Shown here piece after piece: positions 11,540 through 24,180 of a DNA stretch of 64,000 bases (position 1 is its first letter; every line of letters starts with the position of its first letter). Position numbers and translations under genes: made by a program. Origin of the DNA: Nageia nagi. Taxonomy: Eukaryota; Pinophyta. The notes under the pieces were generated by a model that was given only the letters and a program-made list of their open reading frames with translations, was not told the origin of the DNA and did not search any database. The stretch covers positions 21,452,001 to 21,516,000 of the forward strand of contig JBITNC010000001.1 in assembly GCA_050084985.1 (NCBI GenBank), read 5' to 3'.

Positions 11540-12294
11540 GAGTATTTTCTTATAAATAATAATTACCCATGCCAACATTTGTGACTTGATAATTTAAATC
11601 ATTTCTTAAAATAACTTTAGTTTTCAAAAGTGATTCTCGAAGTGTGTCCCTTTCAAATATTTCCATAGGTTGGGGACTATTCATAGAGTTTTGTTCTATG
11701 ATCTTCTTAAGATGAACACTTTTCGTGCTCTCATTCAAAATTTTTACTTATTTATCCTAGAAAGGAGGTAAAGGATGAGTATATTCTAAAGCTAAGAATC
11801 CTCCCAATTTATTAATGAATTATATGGAAAGACATATTCTAAACAAAGGTAGAAGATCAACCATAATGATATTTTGGATGACACAAATGTCAGGGAAAGC
11901 ATTCAAAGTTATAAGGAATCCTTTAACACTACCAACAACATCTACAAAAGAAAGAATCTAATTGTATAATATCATCAATACATCTTGTAATATACAATTT
12001 CATTTTATTTGCAATAGATTTAGGGATCATGGTTATCGTAGCTCTAGTATCTATCATACAATTATTTACTACCCACCCTTCTAATCTTAGGGATAAATAG
12101 AATGGTGGAGGTCTTCTCATATGTATTAGAGTTGGAAGAACATCATCAAATATTGTAAATATAGTATTTTCTTCATTTAACCTCTTCTTACTATTTCTTA
12201 ATTTTAAAGCTTCTTGCAAAAGATCTAATTGATCTAGTATCTTTAATGCATCAAGCATAGTCATCTTAGAAGGAGTTTTCCTTAATTCTTCCAT
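11540..12294 (-). pseudogene. Aspartic protease region (element 2)
   Basis: The open piece 12294-11929 holds a retropepsin: PPPFYLSLRLEGWVVNNCMI, then DTRATITMIPKSIANKMKL. DTRAT at about 12036-12056 replaces the usual D-S/T-G-A, so Gly is lost. The downstream half continues after a frameshift (VGSVKGFLITLNAFPDICVI, FINKLGGFLALEYTH) to the open piece 11738-11550, which leads into aRNH. The enzyme would cleave the Gag-Pol polyprotein. The wording of the flap and of the GGFLALEYTH-like end fits Tat/Athila-type proteases. Confidence 0.8.
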
Positions 12295-13850
12295 AATATT
12301 GTATGGAGCATATGGACAAAATTACTTGATTTCACTTGTTGGTGGTTTTGAATTATTGAGTGGCCTTTTCTTTATGATAATTAGTAATAAAAGGATACCT
12401 CAATGTACTAGGTATCTCCTTTTCTAAGACTTCTTTTTTACTATAGTGGGGTTTATTTTAGCAGGGGCATTAGTACCTAAATTTTGAGAAATAGTGCTCT
12501 AAGATTGAGTTAAGGGATCCTTAGCTTTTTATGTTTAGGTCATACTAGAATAGATGCTCAATATTATTGAGTAGCTTGAAATTTCTATAAAATTATTGAA
12601 GAAGTAGCCCTAGTTTGAACATAATTTGCTTATTCTTCAGCATATCCTTACAGCTAAAAAATTTACCATTATGAGATTGATAGTAGGATCTGATGTAGGT
12701 TCCACCATATGGTAATAATGTAATCCTAGATATTTATGTTGATAAACTACATATGAATCTAGAAAATAAGGAGTTGAGCATGGTGAACATCATTTCATAA
12801 TACCCAGAGCAACACTTTCTATAGAACTAGTCATGAAAGCATTCTCAATTGTTTTAGAGATGTTTGAATGTTTTGACTGGTTCACCTTGGGATGGAATCT
12901 AGGTTGATACTGATTATCATATCTTTTGTAATTAAAATTGTGATTCTACCTTTCTTATAGAGTGAGCTTATTGGTGAGATTCTTGATAATTACCTCCAAT
13001 TACCTTATTCTTTCTTCTTCTTGAGATTTAGGATCAATACTAGTACTAGTGAATGCAAGAGCAAGTAATGTTGGTAACTAATTTTGAATAATAGGTTTAT
13101 GAGTAGGTAGTAAGGCTAAAAATCTAGGATGAGAAATTTATGAAGCTTGTTTAAGAGGTAAATTAGGAAGCAAGGACATAATGTTTCTAGGATGCATCTT
13201 TCTAGAGGATACCAAAGTATGCTCAAAAGCTTTTGTTATCTACTAAACATTTAGGAAGGTATCTTTTAATATAATAATAAGCATATTAAGGTATGTTTTA
13301 ATATAGTAGAGCTTGTGCACTTGTTGGTCTAAACCTTATTGATGTAGATTTCCATGTTCTCTCAAATCTAATATTGAAATCATAAATGGACTCATGAGGA
13401 TGTCTTTTGATATATGCTATAAGACTAAAAAACATGCTATCATCACCATCTGTAGCAAATATTTTAATTAAAACCTAACATAAATCTCCCCATGAAGTTA
13501 TAAATTTGGGGGTGAGAGTTCTAAATCATTCACCTACTTTACCTTCAAAAGAGTGTGATAATAATCTGGTCATCATAGTTTCATCAATGATATAAAAGCT
13601 TGAAGCCAACAAACATACATCTTAACAATATTCATATGGTGTCTTTCTACATCCATCATACTTAGGTAAAACTTTAAAGGTTTCTTGAGGTATAGTAGGG
13701 GAATTACCAATAATAAATAAAATATGACCATTATTCCAAGAAGGAAAGTCTACTAGTTTAGCCATATTTGGAGTAAAGGTAGAAGGTGAAGGATTCTCTA
13801 AGGTTGAATCAAATACTGCTAACATTAGGATTTCCCTTAAGAGGACTATA
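12295..13850 (-). pseudogene. gag: Gag (element 2)
   Basis: Probable start at 13825 (MLAVFDSTLENPS). A gag core follows: FKVLPKYDGCRKTPYEYC near 13660-13620, then LLSHSFEGKVGE, FRTLTPKFITSWGDLC and AYIKRHPHESIYDFNIRFER between about 13570 and 13370. This is the retrotransposon gag domain (hydrophobic core with F-x-x-L and SW-x-D-L). The second half to 12300 is broken by many stops and I cannot find an intact zinc knuckle. It leads straight into protease. Confidence 0.8.
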
Positions 13851-14151
13851 GGGGATACAACCTATATATCTTCTACTTGATCCTCCTATGAGGAATTGAT
13901 AGCTCTTGGAATTTGAGTTGTCTAAGAGAAATTCTAGAACTACTTCTAGTAAGTTTGTGTTTTGAAGGTGCTAGGGTTTAAAATGTTGATTGATTGATAG
14001 TAGAGTTGCTAATAAGGTTAAAAGAACCTTATAATATTTGAAGGATATGATTAATAGCCCACCATACATGGCTATTAGGCCTATTTACACTTGCTAAATA
14101 TGAAATTTAGTTCAATTCCCACTAAGCATGCTAAAAATAGGACATTTTTAC
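13851..14151 (-). other. 5' leader of element 2
   Basis: This lies between the 5' LTR and gag. A primer binding site should adjoin the LTR at 14151, but the sequence there is too changed for me to match to a tRNA. Confidence 0.45.
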
Positions 14152-16017
14152 TATTGATCAATATAGTGTAACCTCAAGGGGTTTGGTATGGTTGTGTTCT
14201 CCACTACCCATAATAGTAGGTTATTTGAGAGAGTATAAGGTGTTAGGAATGCACTCATGTTGGTATTCTACTCAATATCTATATTATAGGCTAGCTCCTA
14301 TCTATTATGAAGGTTTAAAGTAATAAAAAAGAGATAGAAAGGTAAAAAGTTACAGGAAAGAGATAAACAAATGAAGTAAAACTAGAATAAGAAATAGATA
14401 ATCTGAGCATTACAACATAGGTAGCAATCCATAGCCAAGATGAAGAATAGCAAGCTATCTTACCCTAGAGTATTGTAATCATAATACATAGCCATAATTT
14501 TAAGAAAATATTTCATACATAACACTCATAAAAGCAATAAATAGCCACTTGTAGTAGGAGGGCAAAGCATTATTTATTTATATTATCATATGTGAAAGCA
14601 TCTTATAAATCTAGGCAAATTTGTTAAAATGTTCAATCTTTTTAATTTCTAATAGTTTACCATTTATTCATCTTTATTCATTGTTATATGGTTTTATATT
14701 ATTAATATACATAATTACATATCTTGAATGCAACTAGCGAAAAAAATTATTCATAATAAATACTACAACTATGATAGATTACATAGTGAACAAGTACCAA
14801 CAACATGACTATCTAGAAATTTGTAATTTTTAAATAGTAATGTACATAGAGCCATAATCCTTCTAACATGTTGTTGATTGCTCCTTTGACCTTGCAGTTG
14901 ATTGAAAATGGAACTATAGCTAATTGAATGAGTACTTATCTACAATTTACTAAGTACAATCTGATACTATGCTTTATCGATAGCTATCTAGTTCTCTACA
15001 ACTATTAATGATCCATATTATAGTTGTGAATGAATAGAGTAATGGGGATTTGTGAATAATATATCAACTTACTTTGAGAAGGAACTACCAATGTTATGTG
15101 GAAATGAGTTGAAGTCAACACATTAACAAGGTCTCAAGGGTAAAATACTTAAGATCAAGTGGACTAGGGTGTTACTTATTTCCCATTACTCCTTCCTTAG
15201 TTTAGTAGGTCTTATTTCCTTTATCAGGCTTTGTTGATGATCTAGCTCTTTTGAGACTTGTAAAATTTTTCCAAAAACTATGATATCATCATTCAAAATC
15301 GATGAGCTCTATTTGATATCTTCTTGAATATTCACCTACCATTACTTGTTTTGAGACATGTTGATTTTTGTCAAAAATTATGATGTTGATGGGCTCTATT
15401 TGATATCTTTATGAATCTTCACTCACCATTAATTATTCTAGGACCCGCTAATTTTTACCAAAAACTATGATATCATTGCTAAAAATCAATAGGCTTTGTT
15501 TGATATCTTAGACCTACATTTATATAACTCTCAGACACTTTGTATTTACATAACTCCTAGACACTTTGTATTTACAAAACTCCCAAACACTTTGTATTTA
15601 CACAACTCTTGGACACTTTATATTTACACAACTCCCAAACACTTTGTATTTACACAAATTTTGGATACTTTGTATTTACACTACTCTAAGACACTTTATA
15701 TTTACACAACTCTTCGACACTTTGTATTTACACAACTCTTAGATACTTTGTATTTACACAACTCTCAAACATTTTTTTAAGAAGTTTACAAGGCAAATTA
15801 TCTAAGATAAAAACTTGCTTATATAATAGCCAAATTATATATACAATAGTTAACTACTAATAACTCTCAAAATTCTTTAGATTAAGGGCTTATAACAAAT
15901 TTAGATTTTATGTCAAAAGGGATATAATTAGAATAGAAAGAATTTGTGAAAAGAATGAAAGAATAAAAGAATGATAATGTATTACCCCAAATTAGAGTGT
16001 GATTCTGAAGGAATACA
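14152..16017 (-). repeat. 5' LTR of element 2 (right copy)
   Basis: Direct repeat partner of 2975-4797. It ends GGAATACA and is followed by the GTAAC duplication and by element 1 integrase sequence. It is about 43 bp longer than the left copy, close to the two extra 26-bp units in its tandem array. Confidence 0.85.
15506..15772. repeat. 26-bp tandem array inside right LTR
   Basis: About nine copies of the same 26-bp CACTTTGTATTTACACAACTC-type unit found at 4351-4556. A 94-codon open stretch across it (15496-15780) is only the repeat read in frame. Confidence 0.85.
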
Positions 16018-16022
16018 GTAAC
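16018..16022. repeat. Right target-site duplication of element 2
   Basis: GTAAC, against GTTAC at 2970-2974, marks the point where element 1 resumes. Confidence 0.5.
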
Positions 16023-17380
16023 TTTTAAGGAGTCATCATGTAAGTCACCTTTATTTCTCCCTCTCATTGAAGTTAGTGTCAATGAGATTTCAATCAAGTC
16101 TCAAGACTTATGGTACAAGAAACTTTACAAGTACCTCAAGTGGAATGCCTTACCTTTTGATATGTTGCCTAATAAGAAGAATGCTTTCAAGATTCATGCT
16201 ATTTAGTATGTGCTTCTAGGTAATAGCCTTTATAAGTGATATTTTGGTGGATTCCTCCTTTATTTTCTCAATCTTTGCAACCAACAAATTACTATGTCAT
16301 ATTATCATGATGGCATATGTGGTAGACACTTTAATGGCATTGCTCTTGTTAAACATCTTCTATAGATGGATTATTATTAGCCTACCATGGAACATGATTG
16401 TAATTAATATGTCAAGAAATGTGTCAAGCATTAGTAACATACCCATCTTTAGCATGTATCTTCTTAGCCCCTTCATTCCATCTAAACTATGTGGTCTTTT
16501 ATCCATTAGGGTTTTGATCTCATCAATTAGTTTGTCCCTCCTTCATTTCACAATCATAAGTTCATTATCACTACCATTGAGTACTTTACCAAGTGGGTAG
16601 AAGTAGTTCCTTTAGTCTCTACTATGGGTCCCAATATTATATCTTCATAAAGACTCATATCATATGTTGATTTAGTATTCTTGTAAGGATTCTTACTAAT
16701 AATGGCCCTAACTTTAATAATCAACATATGAGGAGAATGTGTAACCGATATAACATCAAAAAATCATTCTCTATGCTTTATTACTCTTAGGGTAACAGTT
16801 AAATCAAGGCCACCAATAAGATAATTTTCATGATTATCAAAAAAATGGTTAATGATAATTATTGTAATTGGCATGCATGTCTCCTATATGTTTTATGGGC
16901 ATATTGCACTAGTATTTAGATGCCCATGGGTGTTACTCCTTTCTCTCTTGTATACAACACTGAGAATATCATGCCTCTTGAGCTTGATATCCCTTTCTTA
17001 TATGTTTCACTAAAGGACTTTATCCCTAATGAGGAAGCTCAACAATCTTGATTGGACCAACTTACTTTGCTTAATGAGAGGTGCATCAATGCAATTGACC
17101 ATTATAAGATTTATTAAGAGCATATTAAATGAGAATCTAATAAGAAGATCCAACCTCATGAATTTCAAGTAGGTGACCTTATGCTTAAAGAGAACTAGAA
17201 GTAATCCCATTTCAAGCATCCTCTTAGGGACAAGTTTGCTCCTAATTGTCTAGGCCCCTTCATCGTTAAATTCAAGATTAGTTTAGGTGTGTATCATCTC
17301 ACTAATTTTGAAGGACATGAAGAACTTGAGCAAATCAACATCATTCATCTTCATCCTTTTATTCTTGATCTATGTTTGTT
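16023..17380 (+). pseudogene. pol: Integrase (element 1, after element 2)
   Basis: Reading through frameshifts: a linker with SQDLWYKKLYKYLKWNALP near 16100, the HHCC zinc module (YYHDGICGRHFNGIALVKHL near 16290; KKCVKH...HTHLQ-like further on, with one Cys changed), and the catalytic core (FIHxGFDLIN near 16500, ITTIEYFTKWVEVVPL near 16565-16610, ILTNNGPNFNNQHMRRMC near 16690-16740). The tail has VTPFSLVYNTENIMPLEL near 16940, LNERCINAIDHYKIY near 17070-17120, HEFQVGDLMLKEN near 17160, and GPFIVKFKISLGVYHLTNF near 17255-17310. TDxF reads IEYF and TDNG reads TNNG, so both catalytic Asp residues are lost. The tail is typical of plant Tat-type elements. Confidence 0.85.
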
Positions 17381-19695
17381 TTATTTTTCTTTGTTGTATT
17401 TCATCTTGTATTTTTTTATTAATATTTTCTTGATTGCCTTCATCTTTTGATATATCCTGAGCTAGGGGATGATACCTTACATGTAGGTACTTGTCTTCCT
17501 CTCATGTGTTCTGTCATTTTATGTCATTCATACCTTTGTTATTTTGAATAACCTCATCAAAAGTTAATACTCAAGCCTATCACTCCTTTCATTACTTGAA
17601 CTTATGCATACTATGGGGTAGTACCATAGTTACTCGGCTCCTAAACACCTTATGTCATATCCTTTCTTCATTTATGCATCCATCATCATTTTTGTTGCTT
17701 GTATTGTTCACATTATTTGGTATCAGTCTTGGTCCTCCTATAGGGTTGACCATTGGATATTATCTCTCAAATTCCCATTAAAGAAAGTAAAATCTTGTAC
17801 ATGCATGAAATTCAATCCCTTATGTACCTAAAAGGGTCCAACCATCATTTTCCCATTTCTTTTCTTATGTCATATCACTAACATCATTATATGTTTATAT
17901 ATTTTCTCTTAACATCTTATCCCATATGCAGTTCTTGATGAGGATATTACCACTTGGGTCACATCCACTTTAGGTTGCCTATTATCATTTCCTTTAGTTT
18001 GACCATAAGGTATGATTATCATGGTTTCTAAGGGAAATCCTTATGTGGCAAATGATGTGAAATGTGCTATGGCTTCCTTCAACATCATTTCTCATCTTAT
18101 TGTTTAGCATTTTTTACCATTTTCATCACTCATGTTTTTATGGCTTATCATTTTATCTAGTCACATTTTGATGTTTAAGTGCTTTATTTATCATCAATAT
18201 TCATGTTGGTAACCTTTATGTTGTTAGTTTTATTCATTTTGGTCATTTTTTGCTAGCCCTAAGTCACTACTTCTTTCCATGGGGTGCAGTAATAGGCATG
18301 CATGAAAACATGGCTAGTTTTCATCCATTTTTCAAAATTAGTCTTTTGTGTTTATTTTATGCCATTTTGAATCACCCCATATAATTTTATTAGATTTCAA
18401 AGTCATTTGTTACGATTTCCACTTTAGGGATGCAGGTCTCAAAATTTGATCTCTATGAAAATTGGCTATTTGATTTGTCTTTTTGATGTGTCATATAACC
18501 TCCATTTTTAGATATATATTTTTGCATCCTTTATTTATGTAAATGCAATCATCATATCTATTTTCAATTCCATAGCTTATCATTTTATATGTTTCTAAAA
18601 TTGATTCCAAGGCCACTTGGGATGACACCTTTTTAGTGGCTACTAAAAGGTGTTGCACCTTATAAGTTGCCTTTGATTTGGACTTAACTCAAATGGAATC
18701 TTTATCAAAACATTTGATCATATGGTTAGATCCTACAACCATATATCATATCTTCAATACCATTCATAAAATCATCAGCATGGTCACTTGTTATTGTTCA
18801 TTGAATTTCATAATTTTTCACTCTTTTAAAAGTGTATTTTTCACTCTGGTTTAGTTTTGGTCCAAATGGGGTGTCTTCCTACTTTGTCCCAACTTAGTCT
18901 ATGTTAATGGTGGTAATGATGAGTATAGGTAAACCATTTTGAGGGGTTTCATGTGGCATGTCTTCTACCTCATTTTATATGCCATTTCAAATAAAATTTG
19001 ATAAGATTTTGATAGCATTTTGGATTACTTTTCTTACTTTTTAGTGTTGTTTAGCATTGTGATTTATTCTATTTTCTTTTTAGTGATGTCTTTATATGTC
19101 ATCATTATTCTTAATTATGTTCTTAATTAGTTTGTACTTTTTGTATGTATTTAGGTTGTCATCCTTTTATTTGTTTGTTGTCATACTTGTTTGTTTCATT
19201 ATTGTTAATATTTTGTACTTTATTTTTTTATTTTATTATTTTTTATTGTACATCATTTATGTTTATATCTGCTATTATCAAGTGTGTTTATTTATTTTAA
19301 GTTTGTTTAAGCATGCAAATTTATTTTTTGAGTGATGTGATTAAACATACAAGTTCATTTTATGTTCTTTTATGTTCATTTTAGGTCCATTTTAAGTTAT
19401 CCTTTTCATGACCATTTTATGTTTTTTTAGTGTTCATTTATGATTCATTTTAGTCTATTACATCCATTAATTATCTTGTACATATTATAATCATAAATGC
19501 ATTCATGCACATAAAACACATAAGCACATAGTATAACACCATCTCATATAGAAATAGTGTCAAAGCAATGCATTCATACTTATCTATACATCATAATAGT
19601 CAATACACATAGCATCAATCATAAAGTATCATATCATATATGAGAAATAGTTTCTATATACATAATATAATCTTGCATATACATGCTTGTAAATA
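17381..19695 (+). other. Long noncoding spacer downstream of integrase (element 1)
   Basis: T-rich sequence without recognisable coding. A purine-rich run GAGCTAGGGGATGA at 17459-17472 looks like a polypurine tract, but no matching LTR copy is in the window. The hydrophobic open stretch at 19096-19335 is explained by T-richness (Phe, Leu, Ile, Tyr). A hairpin is at 18625-18653. Confidence 0.4.
18625..18653. repeat. Hairpin-forming inverted repeat
   Basis: ACACCTTTTTAGT is followed by GGCT and then ACTAAAAGGTGT. The two arms pair over 12 bp with one bulged T. It stands out from its surroundings but has no assigned role. Confidence 0.5.
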
Positions 19696-19699
19696 TAAA

Positions 19700-21760
19700 A
19701 TGGTCAAAACTCTAAGCTAATGGGTTCCTAACAAAATCTTGAATCAAAACTATCATCTCTACCACTAGGGTGATCAACCTTATCTGCTCTATCCCTATCT
19801 AGAGGAGGAGGGTGTCTCACCTAATTCCTCTCCCTCTCCTACCTTAGATGGTCTTTATGGCTCACATGGTTCTTGGGTAACCTTAAATACCCCACTCAAT
19901 GATAAGGCCCTGGTGGAGTGGCTTCTTCTTAATCATCACATACTCTACCCTATCATCATCCTCCAAATCTAGCTTTAGCTCTTTGACTAACTCTTACCTC
20001 TGTACATGGACTCTATTGCTACTATCCCCTCTTTCATTAGCTACCCTTGTAATGCAAGTGCTCTCATAGCCTCTCTTTACCATTGATCAAAGGAAATATG
20101 GTATACCTATGGGGTGACCATCAAAGCCTTATTCTATGTTCATACATCATTGTGCCCCTCTTTGACCATGACCTCCTCTATCTTCATGCCTACCTTTATG
20201 AGTAGCATCCACACCTTAGTTATCAACATCAACAACTAGATTTGGTGATGCCCCTTTGCTAAGGTTGCATCTAACTATGTCTTCAACTCAACCACCTATG
20301 CTTGTAGTGCATCCCCTTGTACTATCATTACATCCCTTTAAGCCATTGTAGTGTCTCTCTTTATAGTCAATGCATCTCTTTGGTGTAGGTTGTTATTTAG
20401 ATCACCTAGCATTTAATCATTCTTAGCTAATATCCCTACCTCATGAACATCCTAATCATCCTCAAAGGTACACATCATTGCATCAAAAATTACTTGATTG
20501 AATAGGTCATCATCCCCCTCTCATCCCATCCCTAGTAGTGCAAAATCTTCAGATTCCTATCCCATAGGTGCACCCTATGCTACTATTGGATTTGACACCC
20601 ATCATCCTTCCTATCCTCCTATTATTGATAGGGATGGTGCCTATAGCATCCCATCAATCATAACTCACTCCCTCTAGGGAACCCACCATGCATCATACTC
20701 CATAATGGTCTTGGTATCATCCATGTCTAGTATGACCATAGCTACATCTAGGGTCACATTTTGGCTCTATGTAGTACTTTTAAAGTAGGTTACCTTATGC
20801 ATATATCCATTAGTAGAGCTTCAAATGCATCCTACATGATCTTATGTTGATGGATCATTCATTTGTACTTGTATACATTAACATCTTTAGGCATCTTCAT
20901 GCATAGGTCATGGGATTGATGCACTCATGCTAGTTACTCTTCATCCTTAGCCCACATTGGATCTCCCATACAAGGCCTATATACAATGTCCTCCACCCAT
21001 AGAATCACCAAAATGCTATGATGCCATGTGTACATGCTCTCATATAATCACCTCTTAGGGAAACTCATGCTCTTGTGCCCATCTTCATGGGTAGGGTGGC
21101 TATCTCCCTACTATGGGTGCCTTAGGGTCTACCTATCACTACATTGTGTCTATCAAATGATAGGTTATGGGGCCTTACTACTCACATGTGCTTCCATTCC
21201 TAGATATTGATGAGTAGGTACCCTATGATTTTGACTCTACCCCTTTGCTTATCAGCCAACTATTAGTATATATGTTTTAGAATCATTGGGACCTAGGCAT
21301 AGACCACTCTATCCTTAATAATATCAATAATAATGTGCAATAGATTATAGAGGATCCTATGCCCATTTGTATTTGGAAGAAAGAAACTATTGATAAGCAT
21401 CATTACAATCACCTCTTTGGTCATAAAAAATCTCATGTCATAGGTAGTAATGTAATGAACTCCTCCATGTTCGATGTTGATTGTATGCCATCAATCCTTG
21501 AACATCCTTTGCATGGTATGGCTTCTCAAAGCCATTGTATTTAGCATCCTTCCCTCAATAGGCACCTTAATAATTAAATAGACATCCTCAAGCATGATGA
21601 TCATCTTACCCATCAAAAAGTGGAAGGTGTTGTGCTAGTCATCCCAATGCTCCATTAGGGTGTAGATGTATCTAGTTCCTTGCACACATCCTTCAGGATG
21701 CACCTAAAGTTGTGCTAGGTCTTGACCTAACACACATTTAGGTAGGTCTTGTGTTAGTCC
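19700..21760 (-). pseudogene. Antisense plant mobile domain (PMD) protein relic
   Basis: Read on the minus strand, opposite to element 1's pol. The diagnostic block is near 21640-21560: HNTFHFLMGKMIIMLEDVYL followed by KVPIEGRM, which matches the PMD signature T-F-H-L-x-x-G-E-x-T-x-T-L-x-D-V then GLPxxG. Further blocks are ITTYDMRFFMTKEVIVMML, LLHIIIDIIKDRVVYA, IIGYLLINI followed by EWKHM (the aromatic-rich PMD helix), and a C-terminal part around 20560-20140 that is acidic and heptad-rich (DDDLFNQVIF, DALTIKRDTTMA). PMD occurs in cellular MAIN/MAIL proteins and in plant transposable elements. Its place downstream of integrase suggests a TE-borne copy. Stops throughout; base composition is less AT-rich than its flanks. 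Confidence 0.7.
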
Positions 21761-23229
21761 TTTTGATCATTTTCCATGATCATTTATTTTGTTAAGTTAG
21801 TCCTCTTTATTTTAAGTTAGTGGATCTTATCTCTATTTTTCTAGTATTATGATTCCTAGCTAGTTCAATCTTATGTATGTCATGATCTATTGTCATCTTT
21901 TTCTATGTTATTTAGCTTATCATTTACCTTTAATCCTAAGTATTTTACATTAGGTTGACCAATTTGAATTAGTTAGAATATTGTAGGAATAACTAATGAA
22001 TTGGTTGGGTGACCAACTAGCTAGTTAGCTAGTTCATCCTATGGTTAGTCAGGTGCTAACTAGTGGGCTCTTAGCTAGCCCCTAAATTAGGACCAATCTA
22101 TAGCCCATCAACTAGTAGAGCCAAGATTGAGGTCAAAAACCTCACACCTTGAGCTCTAAAATCTTGCAAAATATGATTAATTTGAGCCCTAAACTAAAAT
22201 TCTAATTTGGCAAAGTTATTCATTAGATCCTTATAGTCTTTTTGACACTAAGTTTGTCCAATTTCATCTATTAGTTTACCTAAAATATGATACCCTAGTT
22301 TGGGATTTTCTCCTATGGTTTTCCTCATTTTTAGCCTTTTTTAACCATTAAATAATAAAAACAAAATTCATTTTCATGGTTAATATTTTAGTCCTCTATC
22401 TAGCAATGGTTTTAGAATTTCAAAAGGGCAAGTATTTTTAAACTTAATCACTTATGTGGATGGTCATCTCTCCTCTTAGTGGGCCACATGGTGGGTCATA
22501 TCTTGTTCCCACTATAGTCACCATCTCTCTATGTCAAATCTTGGTCAATCTAGCACTCTCTTGAATGGAATAGTCACTTAGGGTTAGAGTTCCATTCATG
22601 TAAGGATAAATGTACAAATGAAAATTCTAACTCAACTTTTTTATTTTTATTCCCCCATCCCTAACCATCCTATCAGATAGTTAGCTAATTAGCCAACTAC
22701 TCCTAGTTGGTTTACAATAGTACAGCTAGTCTTGATCTATTTTCAACAAGATGACTATTATCTTTTGCTTCTGTTTACCTTCCCCCTTGTCCTTATTGAT
22801 CATTGATATGCTAGATGGTCAAGTACCTATCTTGGGACCTTCTCCCATCTTTTTTGTAACCTTGATCATGCCTTTTCACTAGGCATCCCATTGAGGTGAT
22901 TTATTCCACATTGGTCATGTACCCTTCCTTAGCTAAGTTCTTATATTCACTTTTCATCCCTTCTCTTTATTTTTCTCAATTTTCTCATTGTAAATGAGGA
23001 ATTTGAGAAACATTACTTATCTCATGTACGATCCCAAATTGCATTAGCCTATCATATGCCCCCATGGGTATAATCCTTTTTTGTAAAAATGAGCATGTCT
23101 ATCTTACATCATCTTTTGGTGCTAATAACTTTATCACTTACATCATTTTATCATTTAGTGTGGTCTCTTATTTAGGCATCACATGTCTGGGTGATGTAGT
23201 CTAACACCCAATAGGTCTATAAGCCTATG

Positions 23230-23760
23230 ATCTATCTCTATAACTCAATCTTATACATCCTATCATGCATTGAAATTAGACTTAGGTTGGATATTTAGGG
23301 TGATATTATATGGCCTATCATATATCAAAACTAACTCTCATCTTAATTTGTTTTTCCTTCACCCTTTGAGTGCTAGGGAAAAGTAGAATCATTAATCTTT
23401 TTTCTTCATTTCATGTACCTTTTGACTGCTAGGGAAAAGCAAAAATCATTTGCTTTTATGTACATTCTATATTTTTCTTTTCACCCTTTAGCTATTAGGG
23501 AAAATAAGAGGTCATTCATTTTTGTTTCTTATTTTTTCAATATGCCTTTTTAGTTCTAATTTGTGGTTCTTCTCTTTGACTCAATCTTATATAGCCTATC
23601 ATATGCCAAAATTAGACTTGGGTTTGATTTTTAGGATGATATTCTAAAACCTATCATGTACTGAAATATCTCATCCTAATATCTTCTCTTCACCCTATAG
23701 CTACTGGGCCAAAGTAGAAATCATTTTTTTGTCATTCATCTATTTTGACTTCTTGTTTTA
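23230..23760. repeat. Compound tandem repeat, about 336-bp and 60-bp periods
   Basis: ACTCAATCTTATA...CCTATCATRY...AAATTAGACTTRGG occurs at 23243 and again at 23579, 336 bp apart. Between and after them a unit like TTTGAGTGCTAGGGAAAAGTA recurs near 23360, 23421, 23481 and 23691, mostly 60 bp apart. Confidence 0.65.
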
Positions 23761-24171
23761 CTTTTATAATTATTTATCTTTTAGCTGAGTTGCATCCTAT
23801 CATTCTAAGTGCCAAATGGTTATGGAATAAGACTATTGGAACCATGAGGTGTTATAGCCATAGGTACCCTTTGTATGATTATGTTAGCTTGCTGTATCAT
23901 TAACACATTACACATACTTCACCTATTTTTATATTGCATTTCAAATCTCTTAAAAAATAGCATAAAAAGGGGCATCTATAGAAACCTTAATATTTTTCAT
24001 TCACCTACCATCTCATTATCCCTCCATCCTATATTGACCCCATTCATGCAATCAATTTTGGTAACTTAGGCATTTGTTACCACCTTATCATTTTGTACCC
24101 TAATTATCCCATCAGTTAGGGGACCAGCTAACTAGTTAAGTTAAAATCTTAACCAACCCACTTGCTAGTCC

Positions 24172-24180
24172 TATATATAA
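24172..24180 (+). promoter_or_regulatory. TATA box in presumed element 1 LTR
   Basis: TATATATAA lies about 720 bp before the presumed LTR end, on the strand of element 1's pol. Confidence 0.4.

Larger units (their letters stand above)
2975..16017 (-). mobile_element. Element 2: Tat-like Ty3/gypsy retrotransposon nested in element 1
   Basis: Two long direct repeats (2975-4797 and 14152-16017) bound a 9.35-kb interior read on the minus strand: gag, protease, aRNH, RT N-terminus, integrase, then a long extra ORF before the 3' (left) LTR. The RT core and gRNH are missing between RT N-terminus and integrase, by deletion near 10430. The aRNH lies between protease and RT, unlike elements 1 and 6. 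The LTRs are clearly similar but differ by many substitutions and by repeat number, so insertion is old, though younger than element 1. Confidence 0.88.

Noticed and set aside
15496-15780. 94-codon open frame
   Set aside because: It is the 26-bp LTR tandem array read through; amino-acid periodicity follows the DNA repeat and the other LTR does not keep it open.
19096-19335. Possible small membrane protein (hydrophobic, Phe/Leu/Ile-rich)
   Set aside because: The hydrophobicity comes from a T-rich strand; no conserved motif, and it lies in a repeat spacer.
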